Below are positions 1 to 54,522 of a stretch of DNA of 64,000 nt, in pieces. Both the position numbers and the translations under genes were made by a program. This DNA comes from Dasyornis broadbenti (Eukaryota; Chordata; Aves; Passeriformes; Dasyornithidae): NCBI GenBank assembly GCA_013397935.1, contig VZRN01001791.1, positions 463,364 through 527,363 on the forward strand, given 5' to 3'. Below the pieces are notes generated by a model. The model was not told where the DNA came from. It ran no database searches and was given only the letters and a program-made list of their open reading frames with translations. Each line of letters opens with the position of its first letter. Within the stretch, counting starts at the first letter, position 1.

Positions 1-514
1 GGGAAGCCACGAGAGCGCAGTGATGTCTCTGGCCCTGGGTGAAACACCACAAGGCCGCAGAGATTTTATTTTCTCCTCACTTTTGTGTCCTGGGTGTAAC
101 ACCCTCCAGACCTTAAGTGGGAAGTGGAGAGAGTAGGAAAACCTTGCCAGCAGCTTTCTGGGAGCTTGGTGTGGGCTGGAAGGCGCTGTTTGGTTGGGTG
201 GCCATCTCACTGGCAAAGGACTCTGAGGAATTTGGCAGGAGGAGCCAAGAGACTTGGGATGGCTCCTCCTGTTCCCTTTCCTGTTCTTTGTGCAAATATT
301 TCAATGCGCAAAAGGAGCTTTTTGACTCTTTAACTGGTGTAGCTCTTAGATGAGATGGATGAAGCCAGACATGGCTAAAAATAAATTTCCACTTATCACC
401 AGTATCTGAACTGGGGATGGAAGTTACTGGCAGCAGGCGACTGATCAGAGTTAAAATGTTTGGGTTTTGGAGGAATGATGTCCACAGGCTTTGGAATGGC
501 TCTTCCTGTGTATT

Positions 515-670
515 TCTGTGGCTGCCCCTGGATCCCTGGAAGTGCTCAAGGCCAGGTTGGATGGGACTTGGATCAGCCTGGGACAGTGGAAGGTGTCTCT
601 GCCTATGGAATGGGGTGGAACAACATGAGACTGAAGATCCCTTCCAATCCAAACCATTCCATGATTTTGA
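515..670 (+). mobile_element. CR1 LINE 3' fragment
   Basis: The fragment runs from a region reading GGATCCCTGG through GGACAGTGGAAGG to CCCTTCCAATCC, the reversed form of the common avian CR1 tail, and ends just before the usual short terminal repeats. It is 5'-truncated, as most CR1 copies are, and moderately diverged. Confidence 0.85.
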
Positions 671-1828
671 TCCGGTCACTACCAGGCAGAACTAGTGTGC
701 TTAGCTGGCTTTGCCTGTCTAGAAATCCTTTCTGTGTAAGGATTTGTATCAACCACCCTGGTGTGCTAATTTATAATTTCAAAAAAAATGGGGATGTGTA
801 ATTGGGGCAGAAATTTGAGTAAATGGAATGGAGAAATCACATTGTCACAGATTTTGCATTATTTATATTCATTTTGGAACACTGGCAGAATATAAATGTC
901 AGACTGGGAGATTCATGCTTTCAGGGAAGAAAAATCAAAGATTTATCACGGGGCTAATCTTCACTTTGAATGCAGTGTTTTAGCTGCCCCACTTCCACCA
1001 GGGACAAAGCAAAGCAAGGAGAAAGGTCCAGAATTATTAGAAATATTCCCAGTTATTAGAAGCTTGGGAAGAGGGGCTTCTGTGTGAGGAGAGATGAGGA
1101 TTCTGGAGTTAATTAATGCACGAGGCCATTTTGACAATCCTCTTCCCCTGTGCCATATTACAGGTGCTGCAGCGAGGCTCCATGGCATTTAAGGGAAACA
1201 AAAATTCCAACAGATAAAAGGAAATACTTTCTTAAGGGCTGTAATTAATGGAAGGAGATGATTGCCATGGGGTGCTGAGGACAGGATCATTTGAGCTGTG
1301 CTCCAAATGAAGCGCTGCCTGCTCACCCTGTGCTGTACAAAACGGGCACATTTGTAGTAACTGGGATAATATTTTCAAGTTAAACTTCTGTTAAATCCTT
1401 GCTCTCGTGTTTCAGGGTACAAATGGATTACTACTTGGAGCAGGGAATGATGGAGTATTTTTTTTTCCCTTTGCTATAACACCGAACCGTTACCTTTCCC
1501 TGAGGAGAGATATTGGTTTAGCTAGGAAGCACGAGGGGAAAAAAAAAAAAAAAAGGAGTAATTTGCCAAATATCACAAATGCTGCCTGTGTTGAGCGAGC
1601 CAAATGGCTCTAAATGGAAATTGGGAAGTACTCAGCAGAGCTGGGAGAAAGAAGCCTTGGAGAAAGTTGTGAGAATCTGCATTTTGATTGTGGGGAGAGG
1701 TGCTGGGGGATTCGAGGAGCAGGACAACAAGGAAACTTTCCAGCCAGGAAAAGTGGGGGGTTCATAAGCAGCAGGAGTTACGGAGGGTATGGGATGGAGA
1801 AGGCTTTTTTTGGGGCCTCCTGGCTGCA

Positions 1829-1975
1829 GTAGAATGGTCCAATCTCATTTGGAGTCCCTGGTGTGGGCAGGGACACCTTCCACTATCCCAGGTTGCTCCA
1901 AGCCCTGTCCAGCCTGGCCTTGGACACTTCCAGGGATGGGGCAGCCACAGCTGCTCTGGGCACTCTGTGCCAGTG
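1829..1975 (-). mobile_element. CR1 LINE 3' fragment
   Basis: It shows GGGCAGGGACACCTTCCACT, then CCAGCCTGGCCTTGGACACT and a Gln/Pro-like GC-rich stretch, in minus-strand CR1 orientation. It is truncated at both sides. Confidence 0.85.
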
Positions 1976-2571
1976 AATAAAATGCCCCTCAAATGCTCTC
2001 AGTTTTTCCCTCAGGATTTTATAGCCTTGAGGGCAAGGAGAGAAGAGGGATGGAGCTGGAGGCAGAAACTCATTTATTTTAAAGCCCGAAATGAAAATTT
2101 AAAGGAAATTCGTGTTTGAAATGATTCAAGAGAAAGGCTTAGATCTTGATGCCTGTGTGGATTAGCCCTGCATGCCCAGGTGCTTTGCCTCCTGGAGAGG
2201 ACCCAGCCAGGCTCGCTGAACACCTCAGCTCTGGGGGGGAAAAGGAGTCATGCATGGAATTAATGGCCCCTGTGTGTTTTATCCATGCACGTGGAGGCCA
2301 CTCTGCCCAACACGAGCTGGGTGCCAGCAGCAACTTCACCAAAGCACTCAGATAAAGAGTTGCCAGCTGTGTTGCCAAAATATGGACTGGTTTGGCACAT
2401 CCCCAAATGGGGAAGGTGGGTTTTGGTGCTAAAAAACCCCTAAATTGAGCCCTAAATCACCATTCAGTGAGTGATGGGCCAACCCACCAGCACAGGGAGC
2501 AGGTCTCTACATCAAGTGTGGCCGGACACGACAGGGAATGGTAAAAGAGACAACAGAGCTCTGGAAGTCAC

Positions 2572-43778
<41,207 letters not shown>

Positions 43779-43976
43779 CTGTGGGAGAAACAGAAGTGGA
43801 AAAGGAATTAAAATAAAGATAAAGACGATAGAAAGTGGGGAAGCTTCTTACAGCAGTGGATTTTTGTCTTGTAAATTAATTAAGGCAGTTACCAATCCTT
43901 GTCTTCATCCCGTGGCCCACCAGAAGCTGCAGATCCTTAGCACTGCACAGCTGAGAGACTGAAGTGTTTGAAGTGT

Positions 43977-44121
43977 TTATCCCTGGCAGTGTCCCAGTCC
44001 AGGCTGGACAGGGCTTGGAGCAGCCTGGGACAGTGGGAGGTGTCCCTGCCCATGGCAGAGGTGGCACTGGATGGGCTTTAAGGTCCCTTCCAACCCAAAC
44101 CATTCTGGGATTCTCTGATTT
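43977..44121 (+). mobile_element. CR1 LINE 3' fragment with tail
   Basis: A well-preserved plus-oriented copy: GGACAGGGCTTGGAGCAGCC, GGTGTCCCTGCCCATGGCAG, CCCTTCCAACCCAAACCATT, then TTCTCTGATT. Confidence 0.93.
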
Positions 44122-45330
44122 TATGTTCATAGCCCAACTCCCTGCTTTTAACTTCCAGCTTTTTTTTTAGAGAAGAGTTATTTTACTTAAATCAGGTTTT
44201 AATCTGTAGGTTCCAGGTTGTATTTCCACGTGAGGATTGCCACTCGTCCATTCCCAGTGGACTTGCACAACTGGACAGTGAGGAGAAGCTGTGAAGGGGC
44301 AATGAGGGGCTTTGTGGGAAGGTTTCATGGATGGCATGGATAACACAGGGAGCTTGCAGACCTTTCAGAAAGAGATTAAAAGACCCAGATAATAACTTCA
44401 GTCCAGAGGCCATTTACACTGATGAGACCCTTCAACTTCTTTCCCTTTTGGTTGCTTTTTGGAATATTATCCGTAAGATTTTCTGTTTGCTTGGTAATGT
44501 CAGGAAGGTTTTTCTGTTCCAAAGAAAAGTCTGACAGTGCAGAAAAGCCCTCGTGCTACTTTCAAACAGCACAGTAATGTTTCCTCTAAATGAAATTAAG
44601 GAGAAGAGAAGAGCTCAGGAAGGTCAACACGATTCCTAAAAATTACTTTCATTTTTTTTCAAAACAACTGGTACCTTAAGGGACTTTGCTGGGCTGCCGT
44701 TAAGCTGCAGGCTCAGTTTTAAGCTGAGCTCCTTGGAACAGAGCATCTGTTCTGTTTCTGCAGCACCATGTGCAGGGTTGGGAGCTCTTGCTGGTATTAA
44801 AGCAGCACCAGCGAGGAAAGAATCAACAAACATTCATCTGCGCTTGGGAGCTCTGACTTGTTCAACAATTACAAGTTCTCTGTGCAAACAGATGCAAATC
44901 CTTGGTCGCTGCATTCCCAGAAACCAGCCCGCATCGACAAAGGGCGGTCATTGTTAGCGTGCTTCTTAAAAATCCATTAAGAATGGGATTTTGGCCTCAA
45001 AAACCTGCATAATCTATTATTTAATGTTCGCTCGTGTTCCATTTCTTACAGACAGCCAGAAAATAGCTCAGTTTTAGGTTCAGTGCAGCCTTCAATGCTG
45101 CTCCAAGTCTGGTTTACAGTAACAAATTTCTCAAAATCTGTCATTGAAGCTGTTGCTGCTTCAGTGCCAGCTGGGAGGAAGGAAAGGTAAGTGCACTGAG
45201 GGTGAAGAATCAGCTGGGAGCCCACTGAACACGATATCAGGGCCAGCTTCAAATATTTATTAACGTCACATTTGATATTTGTACTCACTGTTTCACTTTT
45301 AAATCATTTACAGCTCTCGGAGATGGCAGG

Positions 45331-45390
45331 GGGCTGGAATTCGATTATTTTTAAGGTCCCTTCCAACCCAAACCGTTCTGTGACGTTTGC
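45331..45390 (+). mobile_element. CR1 LINE terminal fragment
   Basis: About 60 bp of the tail remain, with AAGGTCCCTTCCAACCCAAA and CCGTTCTGTGA. Plus orientation. Confidence 0.8.
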
Positions 45391-46225
45391 CTTTGGGTAT
45401 GTATGATGAGCAGATCTGAGTGCTCTAGAAATTCTAGGATATTCTGAATCTGGGAAGGGGGTTCTAGTGTGTAATCCGTATTTTCTGTGGGATTCTGCTC
45501 TCAGCTGGTGCAGCTGTTTGGGGCGATGTGGCTCCTCTCACTTTTTTTTTGCAGCAGCTCCAGCAGGTGCTTATGTCAAAAAATGAGGTGAGGAGAAGAC
45601 AACGCCCATCTTTTCATGGAAAGAGAATCAGGTATTTACAAAGCTGGGATATCTGGGCTTTCTGGTTGAGGAAAATGCAGGATGTGATTTTCTGTGATCA
45701 GTGCCACATGTTTTGATGTTCTAATTCTTCCAGGGCATCTGCTTTTTTCTTGAGCGTATCCACTGCTGTCTGATGATCTGGAAGCAGTGTTCTTAAATCT
45801 TATTTCCCTTATTTCCCTGCCCACCCTCTTGTGGGTTTCCCTCTTGCTGTTCTTGGTCGAAATGACCACAACTTCAATCCTGCAAAGCCTGGGAATTCAC
45901 GTGCGTGACCCCGATAGGCAAATTCCTCCCTTTATGAAACCCTGCGAGTTCAGAGGTTAAACCAGGGACTCATTGGGCCTCTAAATCTGCCCAGAAAAAT
46001 GCAGCCATTCATCTTCCTGGTCAAAAGTCCACTTTAAATGTAATGAATCTCAATTTTCATTCCCCCTTCGCTTTCTGGCAGTGTTCTGCTCAGAGCCGTC
46101 ACAATGGGCTGTCTCATGTATTCGTCTTAAGACGCTGATTTGGATTCAAGTGGACCTGAATTCTTTGGTTTGCAGTTGGAAGCACCAGGATAAAATGAGC
46201 AGCAGCCAGAGAAGCTGTGGCTGGC

Positions 46226-46348
46226 CCATCCCTGGAAGTGTCCCAGGTCAGGTTGGACGGGGCTTGCAGCAGCCTGGGATAGTGGAAGGTGTGGGGTGGG
46301 ACTAAACCATTTTCAAAGTCCTTTCTAACCCAAACCACTCTGTAATTT
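46226..46348 (+). mobile_element. CR1 LINE 3' fragment with tail
   Basis: It reads CATCCCTGGAAGTGTCCCAG, GGTTGGACGGGGCTTGC and CCTTTCTAACCCAAACCACT. It has a small internal deletion relative to its relatives, because the CCTGCCCATGG part is missing. Confidence 0.88.
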
Positions 46349-49300
46349 TAAATTCCTCTATCTTTGTGCCATCAGATAAACCACACATCTTCTGTGGCTC
46401 AACAGGGTCCCACCAGGCATGTCCCATGAGTCCCTTGAATTAGGAGGAGGTCCCAAACCTTGTGATTTTGAGCTCGCTTCATGATAATATTTGTTCAAAT
46501 AATCTTTCACCCTCCTCCCCTTTTGAAACTTCCTCGAAACACTGAAGTATTGATGATTAGAGGCAATAACAGCGTAAGAAAATGAATCCAGATGATGCAA
46601 GAAGCTGCTCCCAACTGGAGCCCCCAGCAGGCTGCCTTGTTTTGCTGGAAGTGTGGAGGGGGAGCTTTGTGGTGGGAATCCTCCCTGGTTCCACTGCTGA
46701 TGGGGAGAGCAGAACGTAAAAAGCTTAAGCTCTTGATAACAGGAGCATTAGAGTGTGTAATATATTTGAAAGATGTGGTACATGTCAGAAACACCTAGAT
46801 CCCAGTCAGAACTCTGGGAATCTGTTACTTATTACTGTCTCAGCATTTGCAGGGGGGAAAATAACGTCCGACTGTACTTTTCCAGCGTCTCGTAAAAACG
46901 TGTAAATGCCAGAACTGGAAGAAGCAACTCTTGTTTTCAGTGTGATTGCTTCAGTGGGAATGTTGACAGCGTGTTAAGGACTGCAAGGAAAAGCAGCAGC
47001 AAATTGTCCTGGGTTTCTTACGGAGGATGCAGTTCTAGTAAAACCAATTGCCTGAAGGAACAGATGAAGTTTGTAAAATCAAGCTTGGTGGGACTGGACA
47101 CAGTGGCTGAACAGAAGTAAATCAGGTGAGATGGAAGGACAGGGCTAGGAAGAAACCTTCTCCCTGTGAGACAAAGCCCAGCAGCAGCCTCAGGACCCCA
47201 AACGCCGCAGGCAGAGAGCTGGGGATGGGTCCTGTGGGTGACCTGCTCCTGGTTGTGTGTTCCCAGGCACTGAACAGCAACCTGTGTTTAGAGCTGTGCT
47301 TGCACCGCTGCAAATGAAAATTGGGAAGTGCTGGAGGTCACAGCAGGCAAAAAGATCCTTCTTGGGGTCAGAGGCACTGCTGTAACACAGCTGCTGAAGG
47401 TGTCTGTGCTGAGGAGGATGCTGTTGGAGAAGGGATCTTTAGAAATTGTGGTATGTGAGAAATCCATTGCTTTTCCGGAAGGCGGTGAAATCCTGTCAAC
47501 GGAAGCAGAGCATGGGTTCGGAGAACAGCTTTACAGAAAATCCATCTAATTGGGATGAATGGGGGCCCTAAATCTGAATCAAAGCAGCTCAAGTGGAAGG
47601 GAAAGGGGATGAACAAGGATGGAGGGGTGAAAAGATACAGTCTTGCACTGCCAGCTGAAAAAGAAAAGGCTGTGATGAGGTTTTTGTGCTGGCTCTCAAA
47701 TTACATTATGTCTTCTGGTTCACTGTTACTGCTCCAAACCCATTCCTCTTATAATAACTCAGACCTGACAAGTGTAATTGAAAAAGAATGATCTTTTATG
47801 GGCTGCAGTGCAAATCCTTTTGTCTCTGATCTGTAGCAAAGAGTTCTGGCTCTTCTGGGCTCAATATTTGTTACGGCACAAACCCCACGTTAATGTCCGA
47901 GCTGTAGCTAGGTTCAAATGGTTCTCTAATGTCTCCAAATCACCACCAGACTGGGACCGGTCGGTGTTGATTGGCAGGCTCTGCTCAGCCCTGAATGCTG
48001 TGGCACCTCCATTCTCACCTGTAAAATAAATTTTTTGTCTGGGAGATGACCCCACATAGTGCTTGTCTCATCTGCTGCTTCCTCCTTTCAGGAGCTTCAA
48101 AATTTTTTTAAAAGTGTTTTCTCTCTATTCCACATTGCTCAGGGATGGTTATAGTTAGGGCTAAATATGGCTTTTGATTTATGAGAACGAACCATTGATT
48201 TAAACATTTTGTCTGGTAATAGACTCAACAAGTTCCTACCTACTCTGCTCTCTGGCGTGGTTTTACATGTGTTATTCTTTCTTTTTGGCTACGGCTTCTC
48301 TAGCTAATTGCATAAAAGGCCTTGTCAGGAAAAATAAATTGTTCTTTGGAGGAACGAGAGTGTTTAACTCTTCTCAGGGGAAGAAAGGATGTGGGCTGTG
48401 TGCAGAAGAGGAGGCATGAATGATGGTGGGGGGACAGAGGAGGGTTCTGTGCAGGAAAGGGACACAAACAAAGAGGCGGGAGCTCTTTAAAGAAATAAAA
48501 CTCTTGTTAGTTTTGTAGTTCTTGCCTGTTCCTGCAATCCCACCTGATATGGATTCTCTCAGGCTGCTTGAACAGCAGTGCTGGTTTATTTTAGGTGTCT
48601 CTGCTGCGGTGGGTTTTTTTTTCCCCCCTTTTCTGTGTGTGCTTTCTTTAGCTCTTTGAAAATCACTTCCAGGAAAAATAACCTGGGCAAACACAGAATT
48701 ACTTATAAAGCAAGACTGATTTCCGTGGGCTTCTTATCATCTTTAATGAGTTTGGACACAGACACATTACAGCTGATGTTTTATCTCAGGTCCCCATCCT
48801 CCCAGCGTTTGCTTGTACATGCGGTTGTTATGCATGGAAGTATTTCAGTGGAGGGTAATTGGAGGATCAGAAACTTTATTGTTGTGGATAAATATTCGGC
48901 TTTGAAAATTGGAGATCAAGTGTTGTGAGGCCAACAATGTGCAGGGAAAAGCATTCCCATGGAGGAATGAGGATGCAAAGTTTGTGGGGAAAGGTGATAT
49001 CCTTTATTCTAGTAACTGTCGTAATTGGAATGGTCCTTTGGGTCCCCAACGCCTGCCTCAGATCTGAAACGGGAGAAGGGAACTTCAAAGCCAAATAATA
49101 GCTGGGAACAGTTGTTGGAGGGGACAGACCCAAATGAGGAATGTGGTAATTCTCCCTGATAGTTTTATTACATGTGGTGTTACTGGCCAGGCAAGGTAGA
49201 CCTTTGGCTGACCCAGTGCAGTCGTTCATAAGCTGCTTGAGCTCTTACAGGGAAAGAGGCTGTTCTGCTTTGTCATAAAGTTATTACCTCTTCAAGGATC

Positions 49301-49562
49301 CTTCTGCTCTTTTAGGGATAGCAGTAGGTGATTAGTGTAATGGAAAAATGGGAATCTCTGTTCCCCTTCAGAGAGAGACTGGGGCATGAGCTTTCTCTGC
49401 CAGGACTCCTGGTTATCCTGATTCCTGCTGTAAAAACCACGGGGGAAAAGGATTTTTAATTTTTTTTTTTTTTTTTTTTTTACCTTCCAAATTCTGACAC
49501 ATCATTCCTGGTTTAAAATAGCAATAGCTTTTTCTCCTTGAAATAATTGCAAATTGTTTTTG

Positions 49563-49616
49563 CACTGCAAATTACTCCTAGGTTTTTTTTCCACTGCAAA
49601 TTACTCCTAGGTTTTT
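49563..49616. repeat. 29-bp period direct repeat, two copies
   Basis: CACTGCAAATTACTCCTAGG followed by a T run occurs at 49563 and again at 49592. The copies differ mainly in T-run length. Confidence 0.9.
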
Positions 49617-52029
49617 GAATGGAAATAAAAGGCAGTTTGGGCATGAATAATGCCAAGGAAAACCAAAAAGACTTGTTCTTCCAATATTAGCTTAAGTGAA
49701 AGGAAAAGCTACTACAATGAGAAGAAAAATTTTGTAATGTTGACACTCGTAAAATGTTCTGCTGCTCTGATTGCCCATGTTCCTCCACACAGTCCAAAAA
49801 TGTTGCCCCAAGTTTTCTCAGAGCTGAAATTTGAATTAACTGAGGACTGGCAGAAATCACATCCTCACTGATAAAACTGAACTGCTTTGCAAGAGCTGAT
49901 GCCAACTAAGCTGTGCTGAAAGCTTAGACCAACCTGGAGGACATTAAACGTCCCCGCCATGGCATGGAAATGAGAAGAAGATTAAAGGGGCTGGAAAGCA
50001 GATCCCGGGAAGGTCATTTAGGGTTTTTTGGCTTGACTCCCGCAGTTCAGAACAGCCTTGGTGTGAGGTGAGCAGCAACACCGAAAGCATCTCCGGTGGA
50101 ACCAAGGACACCTGGGTGTCCCATCCCTGCCCCGGAGGAAAAGCTGACATCCAACAGTGCCCCTGTGCTCGCTTTTTTAGCTCTGAAGTTCCTCGAGTGC
50201 GTGCGCTTCTCTTTCGGAGCTGTTGACCATCTTGCGTTTACCGGAGCTGTATTCCCTGAGGAGCTGTCTCCAAGGATGAGGGGCTGCTCCCCCTCGTTCC
50301 CCAGGCTTGTTTCCAGCTTCCTGCTGCCTGTCTCCAGCCTTTCTAGGAATGCTGTCGAGCCAGCAGCGAGGAGAGCAGGGTGAGCAGGGAGGCAGAGCTG
50401 CCCTCAGGGACTGCTCCGGGTCTGGGGGCCTTGGCTGCTGCAGTAACGAGCGCTCTGGAGCTCCCATTAAACTCTCATCTGGTTTGATTTTCTCCTATCG
50501 TTGCATTCTCTCCAGAGCAAGGTCAAAAATACAGAAGCTGGCTCAGAGAAACGCCAGGTCAAATTCCCCCAGCGTTTACTGAATTCCTTACCTTTGGTCA
50601 GCCCCTCCTGCCAGCGTAGAACGCCCAAGCCTGACTCAAATTTGGCAGAATCTCCAGTGCTCAGCATTCAACTTAAGAGACTGAAGCAATTATGGGCAGT
50701 TTTAAGCAAGATTACTTTAACCCAGACTAGAAGCTTTGTGAGAATAGTTTTCCTGCAGAGTCAGCCAGAGGGAATCAACAGTACTTTATTAACACAATAT
50801 GAATCCTGTAAAGAGGAAAATAAAGCATGCCATTTTTTCTAGCAAGGCCAGCCAAAAGAAATAACTTGCCCTCCAACATCACAAGTTTCTTTGGGATCTG
50901 GAGTGAAATGGAGTATGAGAGAGCATTTTGTCTTATGGGATTTGTTTATGAGAAATTTGAGCGATTGTTTTTGCTTCTTAGAAGTCAAGGTGGACTAAAA
51001 TGCATCTCTGCAGGAGGGGAAGAAGGCTCTAACCTGGCTGCTTTGCACTGCTTTGCCACGGCCCATCGTTTAAAACTGAAGATAAGGCTCTGGAGAGGGC
51101 TCAGCAATGGTGTCCTAGGTGGGTCACCCACCTGGAAACGCATCCCTTGCACCCCAGCCCTGTGTGGGCTCTCCCAGGACTTTGCCTTCCTCCTTGTTCC
51201 GAAATGCTTTTACATCTGCTGCACTTCTTCTGCCACCACCTGACTGTGGAAGGTGGCTGAGGTACTTCAGGGGTATTAAGAGCTCCCTGGAAGGGCTGGG
51301 CTCTCCCTGAACCTGTTGCTCTCATGCTGGACGGAGAGCTGTGTGCCTGCACACGAAATTCCGCGCTCTCGGCACACGGCAGCCTCCCTGCGTGTGCTGT
51401 GCGGCATGGCCGCCCTTTGTACCTGTCAGGAAAATTGGGGATGAAGAGGCTGGAATGAGCAGAGAAGCTCTGTGCTTTGATCCACCAAAAGACAGCTCAG
51501 CATGGAGGATTAATGTGGTGGTTAAACAACCCAGGCTGCGGGTAAACGCTGTGATTTTCACGGGGTTTGTAACTGATGGCATCACGAAGATGGGTGGATG
51601 CGAGGTGGCACCAGACACGTTTCAGTAGCTCTGCCTCTGCCTTACACCCGTGGAATCGGTGCAGAAACACAGCCCAGGCTGGCATAACTCATTTTTTTAC
51701 CTCATTGAGTTAAAATGCTCCTCAGCCCTGTGTCATGGCTGTCCCACTCACGGAGCGCTGCGCCCCTGAGCTGCTGCCTGCCCGTGATTTCACTTCAGGA
51801 GCTTGTAGAGGACAGTGTGTGAGCAGCTGCAGCAGGCATCGTGTCACTGCTTGAGAGAGCAGCCTGATAATCCATTTGTGACTGGAATCACGGTTTGCAG
51901 CTAAGACTGAACTGCCTTGAAAAGCACAGAGGGAAAACATCCGTGGGGAAGGAGAAGCTGAAAATGGCACATTCTGAAGTTTTAAAGAATGTAACCAAAC
52001 ACTTCTGCTTTCTCTTTCGCTGCTCAGAA

Positions 52030-52690
52030 TCCCAAACGGGTCAGGCTGGAAGAGACCACAGACGGTCATCTGGTCCGGCTTCCCTTCTGCAGCAGGGTCA
52101 CCCCAGAGCACATGGCACAGGATTGTGCCCAGACAGCTCTGGAATATCCCCAGTGCGGGGGCTCCACACTCCCTCTGGTCACTGTTCACTGCTCGGTCAC
52201 TACACAGGGAAGAAGTTCTGCCTCATGTCCAGGTGGAACTTCTGGCCATTGATTTCTGCCTGTTCCTCATGTCCCATTGCTGGGTCCCGTGGAGCAGAAC
52301 CTGGATCCATCCTCTGGCACCCATTTTTTTTATATTTATACACTTTAATGAGGTCCCTTCTCTTCTTGAGGCTGAATAGCCCCAGCTCCCTCAGCCTTTC
52401 TTCATCAGAGATGCTCCAGTCCCTTCACCACCTCTGCAGGCTCTGTAGGACCTGCTCCAGGAGCTTCTTGTCCCAGGGAACCCAGGGCTGGACAGAGCAG
52501 AGGGGCAGCATCAGCCCCTGTCCTGCTGGAAATGCTCTTCCAGGGGCAGGATCACCCCTGTCCTGCTGGGAATGCTCTTCCTGATGCACCCCAGGATCCC
52601 ATCGGCCTTCCTGTGCCCCAGGGCACATTCATGGCTCAGGGACAGCTTCTTGTCCACTTCATCAAGAGATCTGCTTCTCTGTGGTTTGTG
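52030..52690 (-). mobile_element. CR1 LINE fragment, about 660 bp
   Basis: The longest LINE piece here. Signatures in order are GGCTGGAAGAGACCACAGAC, GGAAGAAGTTCTGCC, CCATTGATTTCTGCCTGTTC, GAGGTCCCTTCTCTTCTTGA, GGCTGAATAGCCCCAGCTCC, CTCAGCCTTTC and GGCTCAGGGACAGCTTCTTG. It looks like CR1 or a related avian LINE 3' region in minus orientation. The 229-residue plus-strand open frame starting at 51895 runs through it and is not a gene. It carries an internal 40-bp-period duplication. Confidence 0.85.
52515..52581. repeat. Duplicated 27-bp segment inside the LINE copy
   Basis: A segment with CCCCTGTCCTGCTGG and AATGCTCTTCC occurs at 52515-52541 and, with one change, at 52555-52581, a 40-bp period. 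It is either part of the subfamily or a local duplication. Confidence 0.85.
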
Positions 52691-54389
52691 TGAAAGCATA
52701 AATGAACTACTTAATGATAAATCTGAGGCAATTTCATGCAGATGAAAGCAGTCACAGTGCTTGATTTTTCCATGTTCACCCCAATTGGCTTGTGCAGCCT
52801 TACTGGAATAAATCCCCTTCAGGTGTACGCAGAGTGTGAAACCAGGGAAAAAGTGAGAATGTTGCAGAATCCATCTGTAAAATTAGAGATGTTTAGGCTC
52901 CTGGTCAATGCTAATAACCAAAGAGCTCACTAGAAAGAAAAATAATTTAGAACCTCCACTTTGGCGTTTAAAAAGTGTGGGAAAAGACAGGGAGAAGCAT
53001 TCCAGATGAGCTCAGCTCTAAGCCAGGCATGGTATTAAGAGCAGCCATTTATCAGGAGTTTTAGCTCAAAACCTCAGTCATGTCTGCAGTCCAAGAAACA
53101 CACTGTGATGCCTGGAGATGCCAAGATCCTCAACTCTCACCTTTTTGGGTTTGGGAGAGAAAAATTGGAGTGCTCTAGCCCTGTACCTGTTTGGTGTGGC
53201 TCTGGGGTAGCCTCCTGAAATTGGCTGGAATTGTGCAGACTGATAGAGTTCAGCACTTTTTGTATAACTCTGCCACTGCCTCTCCAAATGACTGGATCTT
53301 CCAGTGGGATACACTCAGATTTAATAAAAAAAAAGCACAAAGTACAGCTTTTTAATTATTGGTAATGTAAATGATGGCTTAATAATGTGCTTTTGAATAA
53401 TTTCTTTGGTAGACGGGGTTGGTGCTGCAGAGGCAACATGGCAAAAAGGCTGGAGAACCAGGGATAGAGGAGATATTCTCTGGGAATTTGGAGCTGGAGC
53501 CTGCTCTTGGAAGACGCAGGGAGCCCAAACACAGGGAATTTCTCCAAAGTGGTGGAACAGGAGTGGTGGGGTGGGAAGTGCAGGCTGGAGGTGAGCCCTG
53601 CAGGGCAGCTTTGCTCACTCGTAGGGCTTTTTGTGTTGTTTTTCAGGCCTGGAGATGTGACTGTGCCGCTTCCCAGGGCTCTCCAGAGGATCAGTTGTCT
53701 GGAATGGCCTCGGCGCAGGATAGCAGAGCTGCCTCAGGCAAAGGATGGGAAGATTAGGCTGGGACAGGAAGGGAATCCAGGCACACACGGGGGAGAGGCT
53801 GCAATCGGCCGCTCCCATCTTCGCTCCCGCCCGTTCCCAGGCCTCCCACAACAGCCAGCCTTGCAACACACAGGAACAAACCCGTGTGTTAGATGGGATT
53901 TCTCAGGAGGGGATGAAGGTGCAAGGATATTCTGGGCATAGAGTTATCCCCTCTGAGAGCTGAGCCTGTGATGGGCAGCAGACGCAAGCCCACGGCACAA
54001 CCCCAGCTCTGGAATTCGCTTCCTTGGAGCAATTGTGTTTTGACTTGGAATACTTTGAGGATTCCTGCAGCTACACAGAGCGCAGCCTTTAACTTCCAGC
54101 CGTGCTTCAAACCAGCATCTTCAGGATTGGTGGCTGGATTAGAGAGGCTTTCCAGAAAAAAAAAAATAAATCTGGGAAGAGCTGTTTCCCCTGTGTGATG
54201 GAGAACACGAAGCAAGAGAGTAAACTTCCCTTCCGAGCCACCAAAGGATTACTGAGTCAGTGAGGGGCTCTGAGAAGAGACGGGGGAGTATTTGAACAGA
54301 TTTCAGGGCCAGGCAGTTTCCTGCTATTCAAGAAATGTCTCAGTAAACACTGAACCAGCTCTCTTATGGTTCTACACCCCTTGCTTAAA

Positions 54390-54522
54390 TCATGGAATCA
54401 CAGGGTGGTTTGGATTGGAGGGACCTTAAAGTCATGGCCCTGGGCAGGGACACCTTCCACTGTCCCAGGCTGCTCCAAGCCCTGACCAGCCTGGCCTTGG
54501 GCACTGCCAGGGATGGGGAAAA
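54390..54522 (-). mobile_element. CR1 LINE 3' fragment
   Basis: It starts ATCATGGAATCACAGGGTGG and continues through GGGCAGGGACACCTTCCACT and CCAGGCTGCTCCAAGCCCTG to GGGATGGGG. A small deletion removes part of the CCCTGCC region. Confidence 0.9.

Larger units (their letters stand above)
1..2571 (-). other. IQCA1: IQCA1 intron after exon L (3' end outside window)
   Basis: No exon was recognised here on either strand. It holds two CR1 3' fragments (515-670 and 1829-1975) and a short poly-A run near 1540-1556. The sequence is otherwise unremarkable. The open frames in it are CR1-derived or chance. Confidence 0.6.

Noticed and set aside
47328..47549. 73-residue plus-strand frame with a protein-like balance of residues
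   Set aside because: No recognised family, no splice context, and length within chance expectation.
47890..47945. GGTTCAAAT-like B-box, possible tRNA
   Set aside because: No A-box at the right distance and no cloverleaf could be drawn.
51895..52584. 229-residue plus-strand open frame
   Set aside because: Most of it lies inside the 660-bp LINE copy 52030-52690, antisense to that element, and no protein family is recognisable.
53137..53340. Possible exon ending before a GTGAGA donor-like site near 53140 (minus strand)
   Set aside because: The donor-like site is good, but both overlapping frames lack family similarity and a convincing acceptor. It does not continue in phase into IQCA1 exon A with the expected residues.
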